Assembly (NCBI GenBank): GCA_036924085.1
Contig: JAVGWX010000004.1
Location: 8,455,044 to 8,519,043 of the forward strand
Length of the DNA stretch: 64,000 nucleotides
Direction: 5' to 3'
From: Ariolimax columbianus
Lineage: Eukaryota; Mollusca; Gastropoda; Stylommatophora; Arionidae
Shown here: in pieces, positions 49,996-59,825 of the stretch
Position numbering within the stretch: the first letter of the stretch is position 1
How the letters are laid out: every line of letters starts with the position of its first letter
Position numbers and translations under genes: made by a program
The notes under the pieces: model-generated
What the model saw: the letters and a program-made list of their open reading frames with translations, nothing else
What the model was told of the DNA's origin: nothing
Database searches by the model: none

Positions 49996-51045
49996 GTTCT
50001 TTTCACCTCGCTTTAATTTTCTTATCATTCTATTTGTTTCACTTCAAATCTTACTTCGACCTAAGGCCTTGTGTGTTTTAAACCTATAATTGTTTAATTG
50101 TTTGCTATTGTTTTGCGTTGTCATTTTGTCATTTATCTTGACTCCTTGTTCTCCGGGCAACAGTGCGTTCGGTATCTTCCTGTCAATCAATGTGTGAATG
50201 TTGTATGGGGAGTAGAAGATACACATCTGTCTGAGTTACCTGAAGTAAAGACGCCATTGATTCTGAAAACTTGTGGTAAGAAAACTGGTATTTACTAACA
50301 ACAGACCTGCCCTTGACATCCCCAATTATTGTGGCCTAAATCGAAGAAAAGGAAAACTTGTGGATGGGAGCAGAAATGTTTTTCTGTGATTTAAAGTTAC
50401 TGAAGCTGTTGCAGTGATATTATCTGAGACACGTACATTATAGCGTTTTTTGTTTGTTCTTTTGTTTTTTCTATTATCTCATCTTTCAAAGGTTTATCAA
50501 AACTAGTTTTGTTTATACCGAGGCCCGAATTGAGAGTAAATAATAGTAACACTGTAAACCTGCGAAGAGTGACGTCAGAGGCGACTAACAACGTTTGGAC
50601 ATAAGACCAGTTACCTCATCCTGCAGACATTTTAAGCAGCACAAACTACAACAAATGTAGACACGCCAACTAAAAAAATAGTATACAACTTTCAAATACC
50701 TTGGTAAGCACAGGGATATGTTTACATGAACTAAGACAATTATGTATCCATTGTTGTAACAAACAAAATAAAATTACGTTGATACTAAAATATGACATGA
50801 TTGTTGTCGCCACCTTGGTGGTACAGTATATGTATTATATATAGAACAGGAATGTTCACAAAGCTTATACACATGTCCAAATGTTGCCGTTGATATATTG
50901 TCAAGTCTACATCTCATCAGATTTGGCTATTATTATTGAGATTTGTCAATTTTGACATTCAGATTTGTCTTGACTTGGTAAACAGGCCTGTGCTGTAGCA
51001 TCGATGTGTCGTGATCAGGACAATCGACATAAAAGTCCTTGTCAG
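49996..51045. other. Mostly unique sequence holding a candidate exon
   Basis: Apart from 50164-50275 no feature was recognised. A/T-rich. Confidence 0.3.
50164..50275 (+). CDS. Candidate internal exon of an unrecognised host gene
   Basis: A pyrimidine-rich acceptor (tgactccttgttctccgggcaacag with the AG at 50162-50163) is followed by 112 open bases and a strong donor (ttgtg then gtaaga at 50276). Read from its first base it gives CVRYLPVNQCVNVVWGVEDT, then HLSELPEVKTPLILKTC. Composition is protein-like, with three cysteines and no repeats. It lies just after the T-rich array. No partner exon was found and no family is recognised. Confidence 0.4.
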
Positions 51046-51498
51046 AAACATCAATTCTTCTTCTTCTTCTTCTTCTTCTTCTTCTTCATCGTACGCAGTC
51101 AGACAGTAACCATTATTTTTTTCGAAAAAAGCAGCGGTCATCCTGAGGCTGTCGACACTGCCATATAGCTTGTCTTCTGTTGCCACTGGTGATGGCCACA
51201 TCTGCTCTCTCTGATCCTCGTATGTCGAGCAGTTCTGCAGCAGATGCTCAGCGGTCATTTTCCCGGTACCACACGGGCATTCGTCGGTACCACCTATCTT
51301 CAATTTGTTGAATAGGTGGTACCTCAGTCTATTGTGGCCAGTGCGAAGTCTGAAGACAACGACCTGCTCTCTTCTGTTCAACTGGTAATAGGCATCGTTT
51401 TTGGTGTAGCCGGTATGTTCAGTTTCCCATTTGGTCATGTATCTGGCTTTAATAAGCCGTTTTGACTCTTCGTACGTCATACTAGTAAACATCAATTC
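51046..51498 (-). mobile_element. Short I-like LINE insertion with 12-bp TSD
   Basis: The insert (51058-51486) on the minus strand encodes TSMTYEESKRLIKARYMTKW through LKIGGTDECPCGTGKMTAEH to AAFFEK, where the frame shifts one base before the usual end, then the GAA-repeat tail (read as TTC at 51057-51087). aaacatcaattc stands at 51046-51057 and 51487-51498. It is almost the same length as the insertion at 40480-40908. Its C-terminal zinc-type cysteine after KIG is replaced by G, as in the 9089 copy. Confidence 0.9.
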
Positions 51499-51844
51499 AA
51501 TGGGGTCTGCTTCCAAGGCCTAACTAGAATGTAGAAAACAATTAGTTTGCAGTAAACCGTTAATTTTAAAAAAATCGACTATTATGGAAAAACCTTTGAC
51601 ATTTAATTTGATTCATTGCTTCAGTTTCAATAATTTCGGATGTTATAGCATCTAATGATAAAATCACAAGAGGAGAGACAGAAAGTAACGGAGGAGAAGT
51701 GGGGGAGGGGGGGGGGAGGTCATGGATAGTAGTGGGGTGGGAGCGGGGGGGGGGTGTAGGCAACGAGCTATTTCGGTTTCCGTTCTTTGAACGAGATCAA
51801 AACCTTGGTAAACCACCGGTTGTTTTTTTACCTTAACCAGCTGT
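51499..51844. other. No recognised gene; G-rich tract
   Basis: A G-rich stretch (ggggaggggggggggaggtc and a run of nine G) lies at 51698-51755 on the plus strand. Confidence 0.4.
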
Positions 51845-53137
51845 GATGGTTGTCCCCAGCGACCAAGATCAGCTGTGATGGTTGTCCCGAGAAGCCCAGA
51901 ACAGCTATAATAGTTGTCTCCAGAGGCATTGAATAGCGGTGTTGATTGTTACCAGAGGTCCACAACAGATATGATGGTTTTTCCCATAGCCCACAACAGC
52001 TCTAATGCTTGTTCCCAGAGACCCACAACAGCTGTGATAATATTTCCCATAGCCCACAACAGCTGTGATGATTGTTCCCATAGCCCACAACAGCTGTTAC
52101 GATTGTTCCCATAGCCCACAACAGATGTGACGGTTTTTTCCATAGCCCACAACAGCTGTGATAATTGTCCCCATAGCCCACAACAGCTGTGATAATTGTC
52201 CCCATAGCCCAAAACAGCTGTGATGATTGTCCCCATAGCCCACAACAGCTGTGATGATTGTCCCATTACCCACAACAGCTGTGATGATTGTCCACATAGC
52301 CCACAACAGCTGTGATGATTGTCCCCATAGCCCACAACAGCTGTGATTATTGTTCCTATAGCCCGCAACAGCTGTAATGATTGTCCCCATAGCCCACAAC
52401 AGCTGTGATGATTGTCCCCATAGCCCACAACAGATGTGATGATTGTCCCCATAGCCCACAACAGCTGTGATAATTGTCCCCATAGCCCACAACAGCTGTG
52501 ATTATTGTTCCTATAGCCCGCAACAGCTGTAATGATTGTCCCAATAGCCCGCAACAGCTGTAATGATTGTCCCCATAGCCCACAACAGCTGTGATGATTG
52601 TCCCCATAGCCCACAACAGATGTGATGATTGTCCCCATAGCCCACAACAGCTGTGATAATTGTCCCCATAGCCCACAACAGCTGTGATTATTGTTCCTAT
52701 AGCCCGCAACAGCTGTAATGATTGTCCCCATAGCCCACAACAGCTGTGATGATTGTCCCCATAGCCCACAACAGCTGTGATAATTGTCCCCATAGCCCAC
52801 AACAGCTGTGATAATTGTCCCCATAGCCCACAACAGCTGTGATTATTGTTCCTATAGCCCGCAACAGCTGTAATGATTGTCCCCATAGCCCACAACAGCT
52901 GTGATGATTGTCCCCATAGCCCACAACAGATGTGATGATTGTCCCCATAGCCCACAACAGCTGTGATAATTGTCCCCATAGCCCACAACAGCTGAGATGG
53001 TTGTTACCAGAGGCTCACAACAGCTGAGATGGTTGTTACCAGAGGCCCACAACAGCTGAGATGGTTGTTACCAGAGGCCCACAACAGCTGTGATGGTTGT
53101 TACCAGAGGCCCACAACAGCTGTGATGATTGTCTCCA
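51845..53137. repeat. Minisatellite, 31 bp unit, about 41 copies, with 155/186-bp higher-order repeats
   Basis: The unit is cccatagcccacaacagctg, then tgatgattgtc. The marker unit tgttcctatagcccgcaaca starts at 52351, 52506, 52692 and 52847, i.e. 155, 186 and 155 apart (five, six, five units). Outer units carry ttaccagaggc variants. Long minus-strand frames (LLWAMGTIITAVVGYGDNYH) are artefacts. Confidence 0.96.
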
Positions 53138-53287
53138 AAGTCTTATTTAGTGGGTTTGTTCCTGCGAGTAAGAGCAAAGCAGCTTAAAGGTCTTCATCTT
53201 AGAAGTTTTGAGTTGAGAAAGATTGGAAGCACTTGTAAGAGGGGGCCACAAACTGAATGTTTACGTTGGTTTAGCTAGACAGTATGA
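53138..53287. other. Short unique stretch
   Basis: No feature recognised between the array and the SINE. Confidence 0.3.
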
Positions 53288-53693
53288 GGGGACTGAGTGG
53301 TCTCAAGGTACGACGTCTATCTCCGGTGCTGGAGGTCGCCGGTTCAAATCATGGCGGAGACCGAGATTTTTTCACTTGGACGTTCTGCTATTTCTCCAGA
53401 TCTCTTGGTAGTTGAGATTGGATGCCGGTGTTCAGTGTTGCGCAGGTTAAAAATCCATTTTACAGTTGTAAGTCAAAAAGAGTAGTCTTAACGGCCGCTG
53501 TCCGGACAACATTCACAATTATGTAAAAACTTTTACTCAATATATTATGGGATATTCGCCGGTGCTACTAGGTTCGTGCATTGTGCTGAGACTCTCCAAC
53601 CAAATGGAGAAGAACAGAGCACGTATGGGTTAAACCGTGTGCAATGATGTTGATTCTTTAACGAAACTACACCCAACTGAACTAGTATGCAGT
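53288..53693 (+). mobile_element. tRNA-headed SINE, family A, copy 2 (best preserved head)
   Basis: A-box-like gagtggtctcaaggta (53296) and B box ggttcaaatca (53341) are spaced as in tRNA genes. The body matches copy 1 over its whole length. The tail aactacacccaactgaacta is a decayed form of the actaa tail. The six-base agtatg at both ends may be a short TSD. Confidence 0.82.
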
Positions 53694-53762
53694 TTTCAAA
53701 GATAAAATGGGTGGTTACTTTAGATAGATTTGTACTTGAGTGAGTGATAGAGAGATAAAGAG

Positions 53763-53803
<41 letters not shown>

Positions 53804-54640
53804 AGAGTTGCCGCAAGGACGTCCACTTTCAAACATAAAAAAGGTTATTAATCTTGAAAAATATGTGTGTGAGTGAGTGAAAGAGAGAGATAAAGAGACA
53901 GAGAGATAGAGAGAGAGAGAGAGAGAGTTGTCACAAAGACGTCCACTTTCAAAGCTAAAAGAGATTGTTAATCCTGATAGATTTGTGTGTGAGTGAGTAA
54001 TAGAGAGAGAAAGAACGAGAGAAAGAGAAGGAGAGACAGAGAGAGAGGGAGAGAGAGAGAGAAAGATAGTTCATGCACGGACATCCAATTTCAAAGATAT
54101 GTGGGTCTGTCACTTTTGATAGATTTGTGTGTGAGCGAGTAATAGAGAGAGAAAGAACGAGAGAGAAAGAAGGAGAGACAGAGAGAGAGGGAGAGAGAGA
54201 GAGAAAGATAGTTCCTGCACGGACATCCAATTTCAAAGATATGTGGGTCTGTCACTTTTGATAGATTTGTGTGTGAGTGAGTAATAGAGATAGAAAGATC
54301 GTTCCTGCACGGAAATCCAATTTCAAAGATATGTGGGTCTGTCACTTTTGATAGATTTGTGTGTGAGTGAGTAATTGAGAGAGACAGATAGTTCCTGCAC
54401 GGACATCCAATTTCAAAGATATGTGTGTCTGTCACTTTTGATAGATTTGTGTGTGAGTGAGTAATTGAGAGAGACAGATAGTTCCTGCACGGACATCCAA
54501 TTTCAAAGATATGTGTGTCTGTCACTTTTGATAGATTTGTGTGTGTGAGTAATAGAGAGAGAAAGATAGTTTCTGCACGGACATCCAATTTCAAAGATAT
54601 GTGGGTCTGTCACTGTTGATAGATTTATGTATGAGTTACC
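53694..54640. repeat. Tandem repeat, about 90 bp unit, with (GA)n tracts
   Basis: The block ccaatttcaaagatatgtg recurs at 54085, 54227, 54317, 54407, 54497 and 54585 (spacings 142, 90, 90, 90, 88), each followed by tctgtcacttttgatagatt and a GA-rich part of variable length. The leftmost copies (53700-54000) are more diverged. Confidence 0.92.
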
Positions 54641-55129
54641 ATGTGGACATTTACTGTCAATGTGTTCAGAGGATGAAACTGAGCACAGGAAAGATGCGTG
54701 TGTATCGTCGCACGGAAGAAGTAGTACATCATAGCGACGGTTAGGTCCTAATGCTGCAAAAAAAGAGTCGCGAACGGCTTATATAGATTGGGTAACAGTA
54801 GGACCAAGAATGATGATATCTACTTTCAGAACTGTCAAAGAGACGATCAAGATCAATTGTATCCAGTGTTGAGCACCAAACATTGACCAAAATATTCAAT
54901 TAAAGAAGAATTTTACTTTAGACTTCAAAATATCATGCTCTGCAAAAGATATAACGAAATTATGATTTTGATAGTAAATATTAAGGTCGGAAATGATAAT
55001 TTCAGCTTTGAAGCGATCAAGGCAAACATGGAATTGAAACTAACAGCCCAAACTGAAAGTTATAAGTATTCTTCTTTGCCTTAAATCAACTGCGAGTTTG
55101 TGGCAGCATCTTTGCATATAAGATAATGC
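54641..55129. other. No recognised feature
   Basis: A/T-rich. The last part may already belong to the decayed host LINE that is recognisable from about 55130. Confidence 0.3.
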
Positions 55130-55493
55130 ACAAAGCAACATCGATGTAAGCAGACCACTGAACATATAAACATTTTAGCCATATACGTATAGCTAAGAAG
55201 TTTAGATCATCATTCCATAATGTAAAAGTATGTAGAGCAGCAGACCTGGCATTAGATCATCTTCTGTCAGCCAAAATAGAAAATATGAAACTGAAAAAGT
55301 ATACAGAGTATAACCACAAAGAACATCTTGAAGTAATCTACCCCAGGAACAAGCACATACAAGATACATTTAAAGCCAAGATATCTTCTTCTTCTTCTTC
55401 TTCTTCTTCGTACGCTGTTTACAGCGATATTTACGTTGCACTGTTTTATTTTGTTAAGCCTGTGGCTCAGTGCCCTCCTTAGTCTTTGGCTTC

Positions 55494-58400
55494 CCCAGCC
55501 TAACTTCTTCTTCTTCTGCGTACGCAGTCAGACAGTAACCATTATTTTTTCGAAAAAAGCGGCGGTCATCCTGAGGCTGTCGCCACTGCCATAGAGCTTG
55601 TCTTGCAGTTCCACTGGTGATGGCCACATCTGCTCTCTCTGATCCTCGTATGTCGGGCAGTTCTGCAGCAGATGTTCAGCGGTCATTTTACCAGTACCGC
55701 ACGGGCATTCGTCGGTACACCCTATCTTCAATTTGTTGAATAGGTGGTACCTCAGTCTATTGTGGCCAGTGCGAAGTCTGAAGACAACGACCTGCTCTCT
55801 TCGGTTCAACTGGTAATAGGCATCGTTTTTGGTGTAACCATTATGTTCGGTTTCCCATTTGGTCATGTATCTGGCTTTGATAAGCCGTTTTGACTCTTCG
55901 TACGTCATACTGGTATCTGTTTGTGGTAGTCTTGCACCTTCTTTTGCCAGTCTGTCTGCCTCCTCGTTGCCTTGGATGTTACAGTGTGAGGGGACCCACT
56001 GTACCACTACCCTTTTTGGTGCGGACTGCTGGCACAGTTTGCAGAGTGCTGCTCTTAGGTCATTAAGCTCAGTGTTTTTCTGGCTTTTTAGCGCTGTGAC
56101 TACGGCGAGAGCATCTGTCAGCAGGACTATATGGCTCTCATTTTCACTGTGTGTCCCCATTTCTTCCACTGCCGCCCTCAGTGCCTCTGCCTCCGCTCTG
56201 AAATTGCTTGTGTACTTACCAGTAGCGAATGACAGTGTTATTTTTCTGCCATTTGGTAGGTTCAGGAATGCTCCTGCCCCTCCGTTCTGTGTTGTGTTTG
56301 TTACAGAACCGTCGGTGTATGCATGGGTCCAGTCCCTGCTTGGGTAGCTTTTCGTTATGGAGCTTAGGGTAGTATCTCTCCTTTCTTTTTCAGTCTGGCA
56401 GTTTTTGTTTGCAATACCTGGTATATTTTCTACCACCTCTGGAAATATATCCTGCCTCCAGGTAGGTTTTCGTACAGTAGTGATGGGTTTTGGTGTTGTT
56501 AGTGCGTTTATGGGATCTTCGTGCATCTTTGCTTTGGCTATTTCTGCAAAGTTTCTCCGCTTTAGTTTCCCATTTCCCAAATTGTTTAGTCTCTGGTGCA
56601 TTGGATGGTCGGTCAGTCTTCGGAGTTTCTCTGACTGCAGCTGGGCTCTGCATTCTCTTCTATCGGTCATGGATTGCAGTTTTGTAATCTTTTCAAGTTC
56701 TACAATTGGCTTTGACTTCATGCCACCTGTTATAATTCTCATGGCTTGGTTTTGAAGTTTGTTAACTTTATCGAAGTTCGCCTTCGCTGCTGTTGTCCAT
56801 GCCGCAATGCCATACTCGAGAACTGGTCTCACTCTTCCAGTGTACAGTTTCTTTAGTATGCCTTCGTCTGCTCCCCAGCTTGTGCCAGCAAGTTTCCTCA
56901 TGATTGCCATTCTTTCTCTGGCTTTCATTCGGTTTCTCTCAATCTGACTTTTCCATGTCATGCGCCGATCAAATGTGACTCCCAGATAGGTTGGGTTGTC
57001 GTTTGGCTGCAGGCATTTGCCATTTAGACTTAATTTGGTACTTTGGGGTTTTAATGAAAGCGAGAATATTGTGCATGTGGTTTTCTCCTCGTTTATTTTG
57101 ACCAGCCATGAGTTCGCCCACTCTTCCAGCGATGTTAGGGCCGTCTGCATCCGATTTCTTGCTATGGTGAGATTCTTTTCAGAGGTCCAAATAGCCAGAT
57201 TGTCTGCAAACATTGAGCTATGGACTCTTCTGGGTATATTCTCTGTAATATCGTTTATATATACCAGGAAGAGTGTGGGTGACAGTACTCCCCCTTGGGG
57301 TACTCCCTGCTCGAGTGTCACCTTTTTGCTCATCTGCCCTTGTACTTGGACTCTGGCCGTTCTTTGTTTGAGGTAGTGGTTGATCCACTTGTACATCTTC
57401 CCACAAACATCACTTCTTCTTAGCTTGACTCTAAGTCCATCATTCCAGACTTTGTCAAATGCCTTTTCCAGATCCACCCAAACAGCTACTGTGTGTTTCT
57501 GTGCCTGGTAGGCATCTTCTATCTCCTGGGCTATGAGGATGACCTGGTCCTCAGTGGATCTGTGCTGTCTAAAGCCTGCTTGCTGTGGAATTAGTATTCG
57601 TTTTTCTTCCAGATGCCACATCAGTCTGGTGTTTATCATCCGTTCCATCAGCTTGCGGACACAGCTCAGTAGGCTTATGGGCCTGTATCCATTTGAATCT
57701 GTTTTGTCCTTTCCTGTTTTTGGTACTGGTACCAGTATTGCGTCTTTCCATGCCTGTGGTACGATTCCCCTTTTCCAGCTTTGGTTCAGGACCGATAGCA
57801 GTTTCTTCTTCGCTGTTTGGCCCAGCCCCATCAGCATTTCGTTTGTTATCCCGTCTTTTCCGGGAGATTTCCTTTTCTTTAGTGTTCTCATAGCCTCTTC
57901 CATTTCGCGCATTGTTAGTTTGGCCATCATGTGCTCTTCAGGTGCCGTATTCATGTTTTCGTGTCCCTTTAGCTCTTCGCTAATGTCTGTATGCTTATCT
58001 GCAGGGACCTCGATGTGGTTTGCTCTGACATAGTGATCGACAAAGGCGTTTGCGGCTTTCTTACCTGTGATCAAGTTCTCGCACTGCTTGATAGTAATTT
58101 GTTTATTTGACGGGGTTTCGTCGTTCATGGCTCTGACTAGCTTCCATAGCTTGTTCCCGTCTTTGTCCAAGTTTAGACTTTCCGTTTTATTTTTCCAGCT
58201 TTCTCTTGCTGTTTGCTTAAGAGTGTGTTTGTACTTCGCCGCGGCGGCTTTGAGGGCGATGTTTGCCTCCATGGATTTTTCTCGCTCTGCCATGTTCCTA
58301 GCATTTGTTACTGCATCTTCCACTTTCTGCAACTCATCATTCCAGTAGGGCTTATAGTTTTTCCTAGCTCCTCTTGGGATGGTTTCAGTGGCGGCTTGCA

Positions 58401-58821
58401 TTATTGCCTTGCTTAGGCTCTCTACCATGGGCTTCATTTTGGTGTTTCGTGTGTTTATGGTTTCACACAGCCCATCTGTCAGGATTGCAAATCTGTCCCA
58501 GTCGGCTCGTTTGTAATTCCAACGTGGGAGCGGTTTTGTTTCCTGTGGGCCTACTTCCATGTCAATGGTTAGCCTGATCGGCCTGTGGTCGCTACCTGCC
58601 AGTTGGTTTAGCACCTGGCGGTCTATTTTATGGTGTATGTCCTGTGGGGAGAAGGCCAAATCTGGAGTCGAGGTGGTATGCCATGTTCTTGAATAGAAGC
58701 TAGGGCTATCCTCCGGCCTATTGATTAGGGAGAGATTTGCATCTATCTCCCAATCTTCCACTTCGTCACCTCTGCTGTCTGTGTCAGAGTATCCCCATCT
58801 CTCCGAGTGCCCAGCCTAACT
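55494..58821 (-). mobile_element. I-like LINE, 5'-truncated, 3.3 kb, with perfect 12-bp TSD
   Basis: cccagcctaact stands at 55494-55505 and 58810-58821. Between them lies the minus-strand LINE, beginning within the endonuclease domain (GHSERWGYSDTDSRG near 58808-58765) and ending with a short GAA tail read as TTC at 55506. It is the longest of four copies of this family in the window (others: 9089, 40480, 51058). The TSD, the open frame and the tail indicate a young insertion. Confidence 0.93.
55528..58761 (-). CDS. LINE polyprotein fragment: endonuclease end, reverse transcriptase, RNase H, zinc-type C-terminus
   Basis: 1077 residues counted from the first Met; the frame extends upstream without Met to near 58815, so the true protein start is lost. 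Residues 1-75 are the end of the endonuclease domain (SDHRPI at 57-62). RT spans about 290-620: KSPGKDG near 298, NGYRPISLLS near 357, WVDLEKAFDKVW near 428, VPQGGVLSP near 487 and FADN at 518-521. The second catalytic Asp (521) has become Asn through GAT to AAT at 57199-57201. RNase H spans about 808-945 with D817 (YTDGS), E859, D883 and D936 (NEEADRLA). A CCHC-like C-X3-C-X-C-X8-H-X4-C lies at 1015-1035. I-superfamily LINEs carry this RT plus RNase H order. The changed RT site makes autonomous activity unlikely. Confidence 0.9.
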   Translation of the reverse strand: MEDWEIDANLSLINRPEDSPSFYSRTWHTTSTPDLAFSPQDIHHKIDRQVLNQLAGSDHRPIRLTIDMEVGPQETKPLPRWNYKRADWDRFAILTDGLCETINTRNTKMKPMVESLSKAIMQAATETIPRGARKNYKPYWNDELQKVEDAVTNARNMAEREKSMEANIALKAAAAKYKHTLKQTARESWKNKTESLNLDKDGNKLWKLVRAMNDETPSNKQITIKQCENLITGKKAANAFVDHYVRANHIEVPADKHTDISEELKGHENMNTAPEEHMMAKLTMREMEEAMRTLKKRKSPGKDGITNEMLMGLGQTAKKKLLSVLNQSWKRGIVPQAWKDAILVPVPKTGKDKTDSNGYRPISLLSCVRKLMERMINTRLMWHLEEKRILIPQQAGFRQHRSTEDQVILIAQEIEDAYQAQKHTVAVWVDLEKAFDKVWNDGLRVKLRRSDVCGKMYKWINHYLKQRTARVQVQGQMSKKVTLEQGVPQGGVLSPTLFLVYINDITENIPRRVHSSMFADNLAIWTSEKNLTIARNRMQTALTSLEEWANSWLVKINEEKTTCTIFSLSLKPQSTKLSLNGKCLQPNDNPTYLGVTFDRRMTWKSQIERNRMKARERMAIMRKLAGTSWGADEGILKKLYTGRVRPVLEYGIAAWTTAAKANFDKVNKLQNQAMRIITGGMKSKPIVELEKITKLQSMTDRRECRAQLQSEKLRRLTDHPMHQRLNNLGNGKLKRRNFAEIAKAKMHEDPINALTTPKPITTVRKPTWRQDIFPEVVENIPGIANKNCQTEKERRDTTLSSITKSYPSRDWTHAYTDGSVTNTTQNGGAGAFLNLPNGRKITLSFATGKYTSNFRAEAEALRAAVEEMGTHSENESHIVLLTDALAVVTALKSQKNTELNDLRAALCKLCQQSAPKRVVVQWVPSHCNIQGNEEADRLAKEGARLPQTDTSMTYEESKRLIKARYMTKWETEHNGYTKNDAYYQLNRREQVVVFRLRTGHNRLRYHLFNKLKIGCTDECPCGTGKMTAEHLLQNCPTYEDQREQMWPSPVELQDKLYGSGDSLRMTAAFFEKIMVTV

Positions 58822-59825
58822 GCAAGGCAGCAGTTGTTTTTGGTCAGAGTTGTCTCTCTTGGGAAGTTGTCTTGCAGCCAAGATATCAAAATAGTATCAC
58901 GAGTTAGTTTGTATCAACAACTAGAAGAAATAGATGATACAGAAAAATATTCACAACAGATACAATCATATTTGGAACGAAACGTGTACAGAAGTTTTGT
59001 AAAAAAAAGAGTTCTGTATAAAAAAAAGAACACCAACACAACATAAACTATTGCAGGGATAAGAATGGAACAATTAAGAAGACAGTTTAAATATCAGCAA
59101 AATCAGAAATACTAGAGCAAACATACACAGGTATCAACATAGAAGTAAGAAAGAGCTCCAAAAGGAACAAGGGTAAATATATTGATAAATTGGCAAACGA
59201 AACAGCAGAAGTTGCAGCAAATATCAACATGATAAGCCTGTATAGCAACACAAAAATAGCCTCATTAGAAATAAGGAAGATATTTTGATTAGCAACAAAA
59301 ATGAGCAGATAAAAAGATGGAACATTTCGAATAACTTTTAAATGGGCCGGCTCCGCAAGATTCAGATAGCAGAAACAGAAGTGCAAGTTAATTGAGAAGA
59401 TAAAAATGGAAATGAAAGAATCCAAATAAGAAAATAAGAGAGCCACAGTGTTGTGAAAGATGCTAATCCCACTAGTCCATATGGTATCACAACAGAAGAA
59501 ATCAGCAGACATCAACACTTCAACATAGAAATTAAATAAATTATTTCGTAAAGTTTGGAAAATAAATAGAATACCACCAAACTGGAAGGGCGGTTATATA
59601 GTTACATAGCACAAAAAGAAGGGAGATTTGCTGTAATTTACACATTATATGGTAATAATGGTATTATGGTTTTCTGGGAAAATATTGAATATGATCATAC
59701 TGGAGAGAGATTAAAAAGATGCAATATATAAACAGCTGAGCGAAGAACGGACATGATTTCGGTAAAGTAGGTCATCTGCAGACCGGACAGCTACATTGAG
59801 AATATTAGTTGAACAAAGTGGAACG

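Larger units (their letters stand above)
55374..58887 (-). mobile_element. Outer insertion: short GAA-tailed element with 12-bp TSD, itself interrupted
   Basis: agccaagatatc stands at 55374-55385 and 58876-58887. Removing the inner LINE leaves an element of about 175 bases (55386-55505 plus 58822-58875) on the minus strand whose 3' end is gcgtacg followed by a GAA run (55386-55409 read as TTC). The I-like LINE ends in gcgtacgcagaagaag, so the two share a similar 3' terminus. The remainder has no coding motif, which would suit a small non-autonomous partner or a severely truncated relative. Confidence 0.65.
55130..59825 (+). pseudogene. Old decayed LINE split by later insertions (segments 55130-55385 and 58888-59825)
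   Basis: Before the break the plus strand reads HIRIAKKFRSSFHNVKVCRA, then ADLALDHLLSAK (end of an endonuclease domain) and KLKKYTEYNHKEHLEVIYPR up to TFKAKIS. After the break it continues through linker sequence to the RT start (NRIPPNWKGGYIVT near 59565, HKKKGDLL) and SADRTATLRILVEQS (59770-59815), where it ends. Many stops and frameshifts. The two halves connect directly at the 12-bp duplication, so this is the original target of the nest. It differs from the I-like LINE and from the RTE-like LINE at 41549. Confidence 0.7.

Noticed and set aside
49417..50089. Hydrophobic frames resembling multi-pass membrane proteins
   Set aside because: T-rich degenerate repeat gives F, L and V in every frame, and several overlapping frames look alike.
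51949..52988. 200-300-codon minus-strand frames rich in GYGDNYHSCCGLWG
   Set aside because: They arise from the 31-bp array in overlapping frames and begin and end within it.
55859..58577. Plus-strand open frames opposite the long LINE ORF
   Set aside because: They are antisense shadows of the 1077-codon frame. The matching regions at 9589-10895 shadow the truncated copy.
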